Assembly (NCBI GenBank): GCA_016869975.1
Contig: VGCZ01000020.1
Span: forward strand, 31,724 to 95,723
Direction of reading: 5' to 3'
Length of the DNA: 64,000 nucleotides
Origin: Alphaproteobacteria bacterium
GTDB lineage: Bacteria > Pseudomonadota > Alphaproteobacteria > Reyranellales > Reyranellaceae
Both the position numbers and the translations under genes were made by a program. Below the pieces are notes generated by a model. It was not told the origin of the DNA. It was given only the letters and a program-made list of their open reading frames with translations, and ran no database searches. Positions 42,521 through 50,681 of the stretch are shown here, one piece after another (within the stretch, counting starts at the first letter, position 1; each line of letters opens with the position of its first letter).

Positions 42521-42548
42521 CCTTCTCCCCGCCTGCGCGGGGAGAAGG
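42521..42548. repeat. Perfect 12-bp palindrome, CCTTCTCCCCGC family
   Basis: CCTTCTCCCCGC (42521-42532) and GCGGGGAGAAGG (42537-42548) flank CTGC. The arms are identical to those at 33747-33774. It lies in the divergent region between benE and the acyl-CoA dehydrogenase gene. Confidence 0.85.
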
Positions 42549-42662
42549 AAGCATGGGGCGCCTCTATCGCAGGGCGGATGCATGGCTGCAAGCCATCCGG
42601 CCGGGGTTGCTCCGCCGGCGCACGGCGGCTAGTACCGTCGCCCGCCAACCAACGGACGACCC

Positions 42663-43853
42663 ATGGCCACCGCGACCATCGCCGACACGCCCTACGCACC
42701 GACCCATCCCGAGATCCGCGACGCGGTGCGGGCGCTCTGCCTGAAGTTCGATGGCGCCTATTGGCGCACGCTCGACCGCGAGCGCGGCTATCCCACCGCG
42801 TTCGTCAAGGCGCTGACCGAAGCCGGCTGGCTATCGATTCTGATCCCCGAGGAGTACGGCGGCGCCGGGCTGGGCATCTCCGCGGCCAGCGCGGTGCTCG
42901 AGGAGATCCATCGCGCCGGCTGTAACGCCGCCGCCTGCCACGCCCAGATGTACATCATGGGCACGGTGCTCCGGCACGGCAGCAAGGAACAGAAGCAGCG
43001 CTACCTGCCCAAGATCGCCTCGGGCGAGATGCGCCTGCAGGCCTTCGGCGTCACCGAGCCCTCGAGCGGCACCGACACGCTCAGCCTGCGCACCACGGCG
43101 GTGAAGAAGAACAACAGCACCTACATCGTCAACGGCCAGAAGGTGTGGACCTCCAGGGCCGAGCATTCCGACCTGATGCTGCTGCTGGCGCGCACCACGC
43201 CCAAGGAACAGCAGGGCCAGGCCAAGCGCACCGAGGGTCTGTCGGTGTTCCTGGTCGACATGCGCGAGACGCTGAACAAGGGGCTCACCATCCGGCCGAT
43301 CCGCACGATGATGAACCACAACAGCACCGAGGTGTTCTTCGACAACATGGAGGTGCCGGCCGAGAACCTGATCGGCGTGGAGGGCCAGGGCTTCCGCTAC
43401 ATCCTGTCCGGCATGAACGCCGAGCGCGTGCTGATCGCCTCGGAATGCATCGGCGACGGGCGCTGGTTCATCGAGAAGGCGGTGAACTACGCCAAGGAGC
43501 GCAAGCTGTTCGGCCGGCCGATCGGCCAGAACCAGGGCGTTCAGTATCCCATCGCGCGCGCCTATACGCAGATCGAGGCCGCCGACCTGATGGTGCGCAA
43601 GGCGGCCACCTTGTTCGAGGCTGGCATCAACGCCGGCGCCGATGCCAACATGGCCAAAATGCTGGCCTCAGAGGCGGCCTGGGCGGCGGCCGAGATGTGC
43701 GTGCAGACCCATGGCGGCTTCGGCTTCGCCGAGGAGTACGACATCGAGCGCAAGTTCCGCGAGGCCAGGCTCTACACCGTGGCGCCGATCTCGACCAACA
43801 TGGTGCTGAACTTCGTCGCAGAGCACGTGCTGGGTCTGCCGCGCTCGTACTGA
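42663..43853 (+). CDS. Acyl-CoA dehydrogenase family protein
   Basis: This 396-residue FAD enzyme has the three-domain acyl-CoA dehydrogenase layout. LSILIPEEYGGAGLGISAAS is in the N-terminal helices, LQAFGVTEPSSGTDTLSLRT binds FAD, and QTHGGFGFAEEYDIERKFRE is in the C-terminal bundle. The segment where medium-chain enzymes carry the catalytic Glu (usually YEGTS) reads LYTVAPISTNM, so the base must lie elsewhere or the reaction differs. Similar PIST-N variants exist in other annotated ACADs. It stands alone between benE and exoD. Confidence 0.92.
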   Translation: MATATIADTPYAPTHPEIRDAVRALCLKFDGAYWRTLDRERGYPTAFVKALTEAGWLSILIPEEYGGAGLGISAASAVLEEIHRAGCNAAACHAQMYIMGTVLRHGSKEQKQRYLPKIASGEMRLQAFGVTEPSSGTDTLSLRTTAVKKNNSTYIVNGQKVWTSRAEHSDLMLLLARTTPKEQQGQAKRTEGLSVFLVDMRETLNKGLTIRPIRTMMNHNSTEVFFDNMEVPAENLIGVEGQGFRYILSGMNAERVLIASECIGDGRWFIEKAVNYAKERKLFGRPIGQNQGVQYPIARAYTQIEAADLMVRKAATLFEAGINAGADANMAKMLASEAAWAAAEMCVQTHGGFGFAEEYDIERKFREARLYTVAPISTNMVLNFVAEHVLGLPRSY

Positions 43854-43859
43854 TCGTCG

Positions 43860-44525
43860 TCAGAAGAGCGCCTTGACCCACTGCCATGCCTGGCCGAGCC
43901 ACGCGCTGACCATCGCCGGCGCCTCGCGGTAGACGGTCAGCAGCAGCACCGTCCACGCCGCGGTACAGGCTGTGAAGAACCAGCCAAGCATCGCCATCAC
44001 GCCGTCGCGCTCCAGCAGCGCCAGCGCGAAGAACATCACCGCCCAGGCCGGGAAGAAATTGTCGAACGGGATCGGCAGCGCCAGCACGATGGCGTTGGCC
44101 AGGGCGGCGACGACCAGCGCCAGCCGCGACGTGTCACGCGTCCAGCCGCCGAGCCTGGGCCGCACGCGGCGTTCGAGCCAGTCGAGCTTGGGGCGCGCCT
44201 TGATCATGAAGCGCTGCAGGCGCGAGCGCGGCATCGCGCGCTTGCCGATGAAGCGCGGCAGATGCGCCGCGGGGCGCGCCATCAACATCTGTACGAGCAC
44301 GATGCAGATCGGGATACCGGTGATAGTCGACAGCCAGGGGATGCCGGTGGGGATGCAGTTGGGCAGGTCGAAGACGGCGACGACCAGCGGATAGGAGCGT
44401 CCGCGCATGCCGTCGAGCAACGCCTGGACGCTCACCGTCTCCTGCGGGGGGCCGGCGAACAGCCTGTCCATGGTATCGGCGAGCGGTTCACGCCGGGCGG
44501 CGTCGGTCGAGGAATCCGGAGTCAC
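43860..44525 (-). CDS. exoD: Exopolysaccharide synthesis ExoD family protein
   Basis: This 221-residue membrane protein matches ExoD: SVQALLDGMRGRSYPLVVAV, then LPNCIPTGIPWLSTITGIPI and the later ALVVAALANAIVLALPIPFD, with LGWFFTACTAAWTVLLLTVY at the end. ExoD was linked in Sinorhizobium to exopolysaccharide production and alkaline tolerance, and its mechanism is unknown. The start is uncertain: GTG 44525 gives a 38-residue leader before ATG 44471 (MDRLFAGPP), and neither has a clear ribosome-binding site. It is convergent with the acyl-CoA dehydrogenase gene. Confidence 0.87.
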   Translation of the reverse strand: MTPDSSTDAARREPLADTMDRLFAGPPQETVSVQALLDGMRGRSYPLVVAVFDLPNCIPTGIPWLSTITGIPICIVLVQMLMARPAAHLPRFIGKRAMPRSRLQRFMIKARPKLDWLERRVRPRLGGWTRDTSRLALVVAALANAIVLALPIPFDNFFPAWAVMFFALALLERDGVMAMLGWFFTACTAAWTVLLLTVYREAPAMVSAWLGQAWQWVKALF

Positions 44526-44595
44526 GGCGCTACGGTAGAGGCAAGCCCGCCGTGGCGGCAAGCGCGACGGTGCGCGCAAGGGCACGATCTCAGGT

Positions 44596-44655
44596 TCTCT
44601 CTCCGCTTGCGGGGAGAGGGAGTCATAGGCGAGCGTCCTGCCCCTTCGGGGGAAG
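44596..44655. repeat. Imperfect CTCTCCGC/GCGGGGAGAG palindrome with CCCCTTCGGGGG arm
   Basis: CTCTCTCCGCTTGCGGGGAG is followed by AGGG, then 20 bp later by CCCCTTCGGGGG. The two hairpin-forming blocks mix the motifs of the 15993 and 46484 families. They lie between divergent exoD and the quinone reductase gene. Confidence 0.65.
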
Positions 44656-44742
44656 GTTGAACTGCGGAATTGGCGGGTTTGCCGGCCCGCCGGGCTGGCG
44701 TATCAATCGGCTGTACGAGCCATATCCACGGGAGCGAGACCC

Positions 44743-45720
44743 ATGCGGGCGATGATCAGCGACAAGCCGGGCGCGCCGGAAAGCCTGGAGCTGCGCGACA
44801 TGCCGTCCAAGCCGGTGGGCAAGGGCGAGGTGCGCGTGGCCGTGCACGCCGCCGGGGTGAATTTCCCCGATACCTTGATCATCGCCGACAAGTACCAGTT
44901 CAAGCCGCCCCGGCCGTTCTCGCCGGGCCACGAGGTCGGCGGCGTCGTCACCGAGCTGGGCGAGGGCGTGAGCGACTACGCCGTCGGTGATCGTGTGATC
45001 GGCATGATCGGCCATGGCGGCTACGCCGAGGAGGTGGTGATCCCGACCGCCAATCTGCTGCCGATGCCCGCGAACATGTCGTTCGAGGAGGGTGCGGCCT
45101 TCACCATGACCTACGGCACCAGCTACTACGCGCTCAAGCAGCGCGGCGATCTGCGGCCGGGCGAGACCCTGCTGGTGCTGGGCGCCGCCGGTGGCGTCGG
45201 GCTGACCGCTGTCGAGCTCGGCGCGCTGATGGGCGCCAAGGTGATCGCCGCCGTCGGCTCCGACGAGAAGATGGAGATCTGCCGCAAGTACGGCGCCACC
45301 ATGTTCGTGAACTACACCAAGGAGAAGATGCGCGACAAGGTGAAGGACCTCACCGACGGCAAGGGCGCCGATGTGATCTACGACGCTGTCGGCGGCGACG
45401 CCTTCGACGAGTCGATCCGCTGCATCAACTGGCTGGGCCGCTTGCTGGTGATCGGCTTCGCCTCGGGCCGCATCCCTTCGCTGCCGGCCAACCTCGCGCT
45501 CCTGAAGAGCTGCGACGTGCGCGGCGTGTTCTACGGCGCCTGGCGCGCGCGCGAGCCCAAGGGCGCGCTGCAGAACTTCTCGGAGATGTTCGACTGGGTG
45601 CGCCAGGGCAAGATCAAGCCGCACATCTCCATGACCTTCCCGCTGGAGAAGGCGGCCGACGCGATGAACGCGCTGCTCTCGCGCAAGGCGACCGGCAAGG
45701 TCGTGATCAAGGTGCGCTGA
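44743..45720 (+). CDS. NADPH:quinone oxidoreductase family (zinc-independent MDR) protein
   Basis: This 325-residue medium-chain reductase has the quinone oxidoreductase signature and lacks structural zinc cysteines. RVAVHAAGVNFPDTLIIADK and PFSPGHEVGGVVTELGEGVS form the catalytic domain. TLLVLGAAGGVGLTAVELGA at about residue 145 binds NADPH, and LNYTK-like VNYTKEKMRDKVKDLTDGKG continues the Rossmann fold. The TGATG at its end overlaps the next gene start, so it is coupled to an SDR; both may act on one fatty-acyl or quinone-like substrate. Confidence 0.92.
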   Translation: MRAMISDKPGAPESLELRDMPSKPVGKGEVRVAVHAAGVNFPDTLIIADKYQFKPPRPFSPGHEVGGVVTELGEGVSDYAVGDRVIGMIGHGGYAEEVVIPTANLLPMPANMSFEEGAAFTMTYGTSYYALKQRGDLRPGETLLVLGAAGGVGLTAVELGALMGAKVIAAVGSDEKMEICRKYGATMFVNYTKEKMRDKVKDLTDGKGADVIYDAVGGDAFDESIRCINWLGRLLVIGFASGRIPSLPANLALLKSCDVRGVFYGAWRAREPKGALQNFSEMFDWVRQGKIKPHISMTFPLEKAADAMNALLSRKATGKVVIKVR

Positions 45721-46481
45721 TGTCGTTCAACCGCCTGAAGGGCAAGGTCGCGATCATCACCGGCGCGGCCTCCGGTATCGGTGCCGCCAGCGCCAGGCTG
45801 TTTGCCGAGGAGGGCGCGCAGGTGCTCGCCGTCGATCGGCCGGGCAGCGCCATCGACACTGTGCACGCAGGTGCGACGGCCATCGCGCCTTTGGCCTGCG
45901 ACATCACTGACGCCGACGCGCCCAAGCGCATCGTCGGCGGCGCGCTCGAGCGCTTCGGCGCCATCGACATCCTGTTCAACAACGCCGGCGTCAGCGGCCG
46001 TCACTTCGCCGAGGAGATGACCGACGAGCAGTGGGACCGGGTTATGGACGTCAATGTACGGGCCATGTTCCGGACCTGCCGCGAGGCGATCCCACACCTG
46101 CGCAAGCGGGCCGAGGAGAAAGGCCGCGCCCGCATCATCAACACCGCCTCGGTGATGGCCTTCGACACCGACTACGGGCTCTCGGCCTACTGCGCCTCGA
46201 AAGCCGGCGTCGCCGGCCTGACGCATACGCTCGCGCTGGAACTCGGCAAGTTCCGCATCACCGCCAACTACATCCTGCCCGGCGCGGTATACACGGGGCT
46301 GACCAAGGCCGGTTTCGACAACCCCGAGATCGCCGCGATCTGGGCGAAGAAGGCGGCGCTGCGCCGACTCGGCCAACCCATCGACCTCGCCCGCGGCGCC
46401 CTGCTGCTGGCCTGCGACGAGAGCGATTTCATCACCGGCCACGGGCTGGTGGTTGATGGCGGGCTGACCTTGCGGACCTGA
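45720..46481 (+). CDS. SDR family oxidoreductase
   Basis: This 253-residue classical short-chain dehydrogenase has the cofactor motif IITGAASGIGAASARLFAEE and an acidic residue (VLAVDRPG) favouring NAD. NNAGVSGRHFAEEM precedes the catalytic Ser in NTASVMAF and the Tyr-x3-Lys in YCASKAGVAG. The end FITGHGLVVDGGLTLRT is typical. It starts inside the stop of the quinone reductase gene. The substrate is unknown. A strong palindrome follows the stop and probably ends transcription from both sides. Confidence 0.93.
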   Translation: MSFNRLKGKVAIITGAASGIGAASARLFAEEGAQVLAVDRPGSAIDTVHAGATAIAPLACDITDADAPKRIVGGALERFGAIDILFNNAGVSGRHFAEEMTDEQWDRVMDVNVRAMFRTCREAIPHLRKRAEEKGRARIINTASVMAFDTDYGLSAYCASKAGVAGLTHTLALELGKFRITANYILPGAVYTGLTKAGFDNPEIAAIWAKKAALRRLGQPIDLARGALLLACDESDFITGHGLVVDGGLTLRT

Positions 46482-46483
46482 TA

Positions 46484-46525
46484 CCTTCCCCCCAAGGGCG
46501 CGCTCGCGCGCCCTTGGGGGGAAGG
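46484..46525. terminator. Perfect 19-bp hairpin, CCCTTGGGGGGAAGG family, bidirectional terminator
   Basis: CCTTCCCCCCAAGGGCGCG (46484-46502) pairs exactly with 46507-46525 around a CTCG loop. It separates convergent SDR and thiY. A degenerate relative with GGGCGCGC/GCGCGCCC and TTGGGGGAAGG lies at 49142-49181, between thiX and thiZ. Confidence 0.88.
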
Positions 46526-46530
46526 GCAGA

Positions 46531-47481
46531 TCATTTGATCTCCCTGACGTAGCTGTTGAGGTCGGGGATCTCCTTGATCAGCCCGCGCGCCTTCAGGAAC
46601 GCGGCGAACTTGTCGTAGCGAGCACGGTCGAGCGCCGCCGGGTCGGCGGCGAGCAGGGGCAAAGTGTCCTTCCAAGCGCGGCGGTTGAGCTCGTTGGCGA
46701 CTTCCTTGCCGCCGTATTGCTCGAAGGCCTTCCACGCCGCGTCGGGATTGGCGCGCAGCCAGGTCGTGGCCTCGCGCAGGGCCGCCAGCAGGCGCTTCGT
46801 CTTGGCCTCGTCGAGCGTGTCCTTCTTGGCCACCAGCACCAGCTCGTCGTAGAGCGGCACGCCGTGATCCTCGACCAGGAACGCCGTGCCTTTCATGCCC
46901 TCGATCTCCAGATCGTTGAGCTCGAAGTTGCGGAAGGCGCCGATCACCGCGTCAACCTGCCTGGTCTTCAGCGCCGCGGTCAGCGCGAAGTTGATGTTAA
47001 TCAGGCTGACGTCCTTCAAGGTCACGCCGTGCGCCTCGAGCATCGCCGCGAGTGTGACCTCCTCGAAGCCGGCGACCGAGAAGCCGATCTTCTTGCCCTT
47101 CAGATCGGCGATCTTCTTGATCGGCCCGTCGGCCAGCACCACCAGCGAGTTCAAGGGCTGCGCCACCAGTGCGCCGACGCGCACCAGCGGCACCTTGTCG
47201 GCGACCATCACCTGCAGCTGCGGCTGATAGGAGACCGCGTAGTCGCCCTTGCCGGCGGCGACCAGACGCGGCGGCGCGCTGGGATCTGAGGGCACCACCA
47301 ACTCCACCTCCAATCCGTGCTTGGCGAAGATGCCTTGCGTCTTGGCGACCACCAGCGCGGCGTGATCGGGGTTGAGGAACCAGTCGAGCAGTATGGTGAT
47401 CCTGTCCTGAGCGCGTGCGCCCGAGGGCAGGGCGAGAAGGGCGGCGAAAAGCGCCGCCATGAGGGCGCGAAAGACGGTCAT
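46531..47481 (-). CDS. thiY: Thiamine-precursor ABC transporter binding protein ThiY (NMT1/THI5-like)
   Basis: This 316-residue periplasmic protein binds formylaminopyrimidine-type or HMP thiamine precursors. A signal peptide ends SGARAQD. ITILLDWFLNPDHAALVVAK, then VVPSDPSAPPRLVAAGKGDY and AVSYQPQLQVMVADKVPLV are the diagnostic ThiY segments. ATG 47481 follows AGGAGG. It lies on the same strand as thiX and thiZ but is cut off from them by an opposite-strand membrane-protein gene, and no THI box is visible upstream, so its control may differ from theirs. Confidence 0.9.
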   Translation of the reverse strand: MTVFRALMAALFAALLALPSGARAQDRITILLDWFLNPDHAALVVAKTQGIFAKHGLEVELVVPSDPSAPPRLVAAGKGDYAVSYQPQLQVMVADKVPLVRVGALVAQPLNSLVVLADGPIKKIADLKGKKIGFSVAGFEEVTLAAMLEAHGVTLKDVSLININFALTAALKTRQVDAVIGAFRNFELNDLEIEGMKGTAFLVEDHGVPLYDELVLVAKKDTLDEAKTKRLLAALREATTWLRANPDAAWKAFEQYGGKEVANELNRRAWKDTLPLLAADPAALDRARYDKFAAFLKARGLIKEIPDLNSYVREIK

Positions 47482-47619
47482 CGGAAGCCTCCTGGACGAG
47501 ACAGATGGGGATGGATCGCGGCATTGACTGCCAACACGTTGAAAAGATTGCGATTCACAAGTATCTTGTGCGCGTCGGGTGACCGGCTCGCGGTCGCCTT
47601 CAAACGCCGGAGAGCGCTG

Positions 47620-48354
47620 ATGTCGATGAATCAACTGCCGCCCGCGGCCCCCGGGCCGGGCGACGTGCCGTTCAACACCGTCGATTCCGGGCGCGGTATC
47701 GAGTGGCTCAAAGGCGGATGGGCGGAGTTCATCGCCAATCCCGGCATCTGGGTCGCCATCGCGCTGATCTTCGGCATCGCCGCCTTCGTCCTGGGCCTGA
47801 TCCCGTTCATCGGCGGCCTGGCCGTTGCGCTGCTGGCGCCGGTGATCGCCGGTGGCCTCATGCTGGGCTGCCGCGCGCGCGCCTCGGGCGGCAAGGTGCA
47901 GATCGAGCATCTCTGGGCCGGCTTCCAGGGCCCGGTGGGTCAGCTGATCATCATCGGCGCCATCACCCTGGGCGTCGGCATCCTGATCGGTCTGTTGGTC
48001 GCCCTGGTTGGCGGTGCCGCGATGATGGGCGGCATGGCGTCCGGGTCGGGCGGCGTGGCGGTGGGCGGCATGCTGCTCGGCTTGGTCCTGTCGCTGGTGC
48101 TGATCATCCCGCTGGCGATGGCCACCTGGTTCGCCACCCCGCTGGTGGCGATCCGTGGCGTCGACGCGATCACCGCGATGAAGAGCAGCTTCAAGGCTTC
48201 GCTTGCCAACCTCGTGCCGCTGATCGTGCTGGGCGTGATCTACGGCGTGCTGATGTTCATTGCCTCGCTGCCCTTCGGTCTCGGCCTTCTGGTCGTGCTG
48301 CCGATGGTCTGGGGCTCGCAGTACGCCTCGTTCCGCGACGTCTTCGGCGGCTGA
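47620..48354 (+). CDS. BPSS1780 family membrane protein
   Basis: This 244-residue membrane protein has about five helices and resembles the BPSS1780 family, which has no known function. The cytosolic start, GRGIEWLKGGWAEFIANPGI, leads into WVAIALIFGIAAFVLGLIPF and ALLAPVIAGGLMLGCRARAS. GLVLSLVLIIPLAMATWFAT and AITAMKSSFKASLANLVPLI complete the family pattern. GGAGAG precedes ATG 47620. It lies in opposite orientation between thiY and thiX, splitting what is elsewhere one operon. Confidence 0.85.
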   Translation: MSMNQLPPAAPGPGDVPFNTVDSGRGIEWLKGGWAEFIANPGIWVAIALIFGIAAFVLGLIPFIGGLAVALLAPVIAGGLMLGCRARASGGKVQIEHLWAGFQGPVGQLIIIGAITLGVGILIGLLVALVGGAAMMGGMASGSGGVAVGGMLLGLVLSLVLIIPLAMATWFATPLVAIRGVDAITAMKSSFKASLANLVPLIVLGVIYGVLMFIASLPFGLGLLVVLPMVWGSQYASFRDVFGG

Positions 48355-48380
48355 TCGCGACAAGAGGGTGAGGCCGCTTG

Positions 48381-49136
48381 TCACGAGCGCGCCTCACCAT
48401 CTCTCGGCAGCCAGCGCGTGAGCCGCGTCATCACCGCGTCGACGGCGAAGTAGAGCGCCACGCCCAGCACGCACAGCACGATCAGCGCGGCGAAGGCCAG
48501 CGTTGTCTGGCCACGCCCGAGCTGCTGCGTCATCAGGAAACCCAGACCCGCGCCGGCGCCGACCCATTCGCCGATCACCGCGCCGATCGGCGCCACCGAG
48601 GCGGCGACGCGCGCGCCCGTGGCGAAGGCGGGCAGCGCTGCGGGTAGCCTGATACGCAGCAGCACGGCGCGCGGTGGCGCGTTCATCACGCGTGCCAGGT
48701 CGAGCCAGCCGGGATCGACGCGGCGCAGCCCGTCATAGAGGCTGCTGGCCACGGGAAAGAAGATCACCAGGCTGGCCATCGCCACCTTCGACAGCATGCC
48801 GTAGCCCAGCCACAGCACCAGCAGCGGCGCGATGGCGAAGACCGGCACCGCCTGGCTCAGCACGATGATCGGCAGGCCCCACGCGCGCAGGCCGGCGAAG
48901 CGCGTCAGCAAGAGCGCGATGCCGGCGCCCAGCGCCACGCCCAGAATCAGGCCCAGCACGATCTCCGCCGCCGTGTGCAGGCCGTGGAAGAGCAGGGTGT
49001 CGCCGCGATCGACGAACTCGACGGCGACGCGCGAGGGCGCCGGCAGGATGAAATGCGGCGTCTCGTCGATCCATACGAGCGCCTCCCACGCCAGCAACAG
49101 GCCGGCGGCGATGAGGAGGGGGCGTACGACTTTCAT
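48381..49136 (-). CDS. thiX: ABC transporter permease ThiX
   Basis: This 251-residue permease has about six helices and the SsuC/TauC-like binding-protein-dependent fold. LLFHGLHTAAEIVLGLILGV, VPVFAIAPLLVLWLGYGMLS and the EAA-loop region GWLDLARVMNAPPRAVLLRI are characteristic, followed by PAALPAFATGARVAASVAPI. With ThiZ and ThiY it should import hydroxymethylpyrimidine-type thiamine precursors. It is 64 bp downstream of thiZ, with a palindromic repeat in the gap, and probably shares the riboswitch-led transcript. Confidence 0.9.
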   Translation of the reverse strand: MKVVRPLLIAAGLLLAWEALVWIDETPHFILPAPSRVAVEFVDRGDTLLFHGLHTAAEIVLGLILGVALGAGIALLLTRFAGLRAWGLPIIVLSQAVPVFAIAPLLVLWLGYGMLSKVAMASLVIFFPVASSLYDGLRRVDPGWLDLARVMNAPPRAVLLRIRLPAALPAFATGARVAASVAPIGAVIGEWVGAGAGLGFLMTQQLGRGQTTLAFAALIVLCVLGVALYFAVDAVMTRLTRWLPRDGEARS

Positions 49137-49141
49137 GCCGT

Positions 49142-49181
49142 CCCCCGCCTCCGGGCGCGCTCGCGCGCCCTTGGGGGAAGG
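49142..49181. repeat. GGGCGCGC/GCGCGCCC palindrome within thiZ-thiX gap
   Basis: GGGCGCGC (49153-49160) and GCGCGCCC (49163-49170) flank TC. The outer CCCCCGCCT and TTGGGGGAAGG arms pair imperfectly. It is related to the perfect hairpin at 46484-46525 and lies inside a presumed operon, so it could attenuate thiX relative to thiZ. Confidence 0.75.
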
Positions 49182-49200
49182 TAGATGTGCGCTATTCCCC

Positions 49201-49980
49201 TCACGCCGGCACCGCGAAGGCGTGCGCGTCGGCGAGGCGGCGCATCAGCTCGGCCTGGATTGCGAGCGTATCGGTTGATGTGGCGTCGCGCGGCGGGTCA
49301 CTCGAGGGTTCCAGCGGCGAGCCGACGCTCGCCGGCGCCCCGGCCATGACATGGACGCGGTGGCCCAGCCGCGCGGCCTCCAACGGATCGTGCGTCACCA
49401 GCAGGACCGTGCGGCCGGCCAGCATCCGCGCGGCGAGGTCCTGCAGCGACAGCCGCGTGATGGCGTCGAGTTGGCCGAAGGGCTCGTCCATCAGCACCAC
49501 CGGCCGCTCCTCGACCAGGGTGCGCGCCAGCGCCACGCGCTGACGCATGCCGCCCGACAGCGTCGCCGGCAGGTCGCGTTCGCGGCCGGCGAGGCCGGTC
49601 CGCGCCAGCAGGTCGAGTGCGCGCGCCTGGGCCGCCGCGAGCGCCGCGGCGTCGCTGCGCAGGCGATAGCCGATCAGGACGTTGCCCAGCGCGTCGAGCC
49701 ACGGCATCAGCAGGTCGGTCTGCGCCATCCAGGCGACGCGGCCGGTGAGCGGCTTGCCGTCGGCGGCGTTAATGCGCGTCGGTGGCTCCGGCGGCAGCAG
49801 GCCGGCGATCAGGCGCAGCAACGAGGTCTTGCCCACGCCGCTGGGCCCCAGCAGGCAGGTCGTGCGCCCGGCCGGCAGATTGAGCGACAGATCGTCGAAC
49901 AGCCGCCGCCCGGCGAAGGCGAAGCGCGCGCGCTCGATATGGATCGATGGTGCCGCCTCGCGCGGCACAGTCACAGACAT
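49201..49980 (-). CDS. thiZ: ABC transporter ATP-binding protein ThiZ
   Basis: This 259-residue ATPase energises the thiamine-precursor importer. Walker A is LLGPSGVGKTSLLRLIAG, the Q-loop MAQTDLLMPWL, the signature LSGGMRQRVALART, Walker B VVLMDEPFGQLD and the H-loop LLVTHDPLEAARL. The protein is similar to SsuB/TauB-type ATPases, and the riboswitch settles the role. ATG 49980 is preferred: an in-frame GTG at 49986 lies within the riboswitch P1 helix. It is the first gene after the TPP riboswitch. Confidence 0.92.
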   Translation of the reverse strand: MSVTVPREAAPSIHIERARFAFAGRRLFDDLSLNLPAGRTTCLLGPSGVGKTSLLRLIAGLLPPEPPTRINAADGKPLTGRVAWMAQTDLLMPWLDALGNVLIGYRLRSDAAALAAAQARALDLLARTGLAGRERDLPATLSGGMRQRVALARTLVEERPVVLMDEPFGQLDAITRLSLQDLAARMLAGRTVLLVTHDPLEAARLGHRVHVMAGAPASVGSPLEPSSDPPRDATSTDTLAIQAELMRRLADAHAFAVPA

Positions 49981-49982
49981 GT

Positions 49983-50073
49983 TCACCCGTCCCTACGCCG
50001 GTCCGAACCGGATCAGGTTCCAGGGGTCGTCCCTTGTCAGGACCTCTCAGCCGCGAACGGCTCCCCCCGGTGA
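49983..50073 (-). promoter_or_regulatory. TPP riboswitch (THI element) controlling thiZ-thiX
   Basis: On the minus strand the leader shows the conserved THI-box blocks in order: GGGGGGAGCC, GGCTGAGAGG, then ACCCCTGGAACCTGATCCGG and finally ACCGGCGTAGGGA. TPP binds the CTGAGA and GGAACCTGATC parts. The outer P1 helix can form between TCACC (50069-50073) and GGTGA (49983-49987), the latter only three bases before the thiZ ATG. Ligand binding should thus hide the ribosome-binding region and block translation. The recognition of the element is firm; the mechanism is inferred from pairing. Confidence 0.95.
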
Positions 50074-50165
50074 TTCGATGACACTATGGTGAGCGTTCGT
50101 GAGGCGAGCAAGGGCGGAGTACGGCGCGCGGTATTGTTACTGTTCGCATGATCGTGGAGGCGACC

Positions 50166-50600
50166 ATGCGGATCGTGCTGGCATTCCTGACGCTCCTGGC
50201 GTTTCTCGAACCGGCGGCGGCGCAGATTGTCAGCGAGCGCGACTCGCAGGCGCAGCGCATCGGCGGGCGCTGGATCGGGCGCTACTTCTACGCGGGCCTG
50301 CACGCAGCGAAGCCACCTGTCGAATTTGAGTTCACACTCCAGGTTCCCACGGCGGGCAAGGTGACCGGCCGCTCCAGCGAGCCCAACAGCGTTAGTCCGT
50401 TCAGCGCGCCATTCCTCTACGCCAACATAAGAGGCGATATCATCGGCAACGCGCTGCGCTGCGTCGCGACCTACGACGGCACCGGCGGCGTCACCCACAG
50501 CAGCAGCTTGATCGGCACGTTCAACGAGAACTGGACCACGCTGATTGGCACGTGGCGCGTCAACGAGGAGTTCGGCGGGCGTTTCGAGATGCGTCGCTAG
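50166..50600 (+). CDS. Secreted hypothetical protein
   Basis: This 144-residue protein has a signal peptide (MRIVLAFLTLLAFLEPAAAQ) and no family I recognise. The mature part alternates short strands: GGRWIGRYFYAGLHAAKPPV, EFEFTLQVPTAGKVTGRSSE and LIGTFNENWTTLIGTWRVNE, ending FGGRFEMRR. The pattern of GxWxGxYxY followed by F-x-L-x-L resembles small beta-barrel proteins of lipocalin-like shape; this is only a shape argument. ATG 50166 follows GGAGG. It lies divergent from the riboswitch leader. Confidence 0.7.
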   Translation: MRIVLAFLTLLAFLEPAAAQIVSERDSQAQRIGGRWIGRYFYAGLHAAKPPVEFEFTLQVPTAGKVTGRSSEPNSVSPFSAPFLYANIRGDIIGNALRCVATYDGTGGVTHSSSLIGTFNENWTTLIGTWRVNEEFGGRFEMRR

Positions 50601-50681
50601 CGTGCCGCTGGCGCCGCCGCCCGGCGATCAGGCCGGCAAGGGCCTTGGTTCCGCCATGCCGCCGCGGCTAGAATCACCGAT

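Noticed and set aside
47488..48384. Minus-strand extension upstream of thiY, opposite the BPSS1780-like gene
   Set aside because: It is Gln/Asp/His-rich antisense sequence; thiY has a signal peptide and AGGAGG at 47481.
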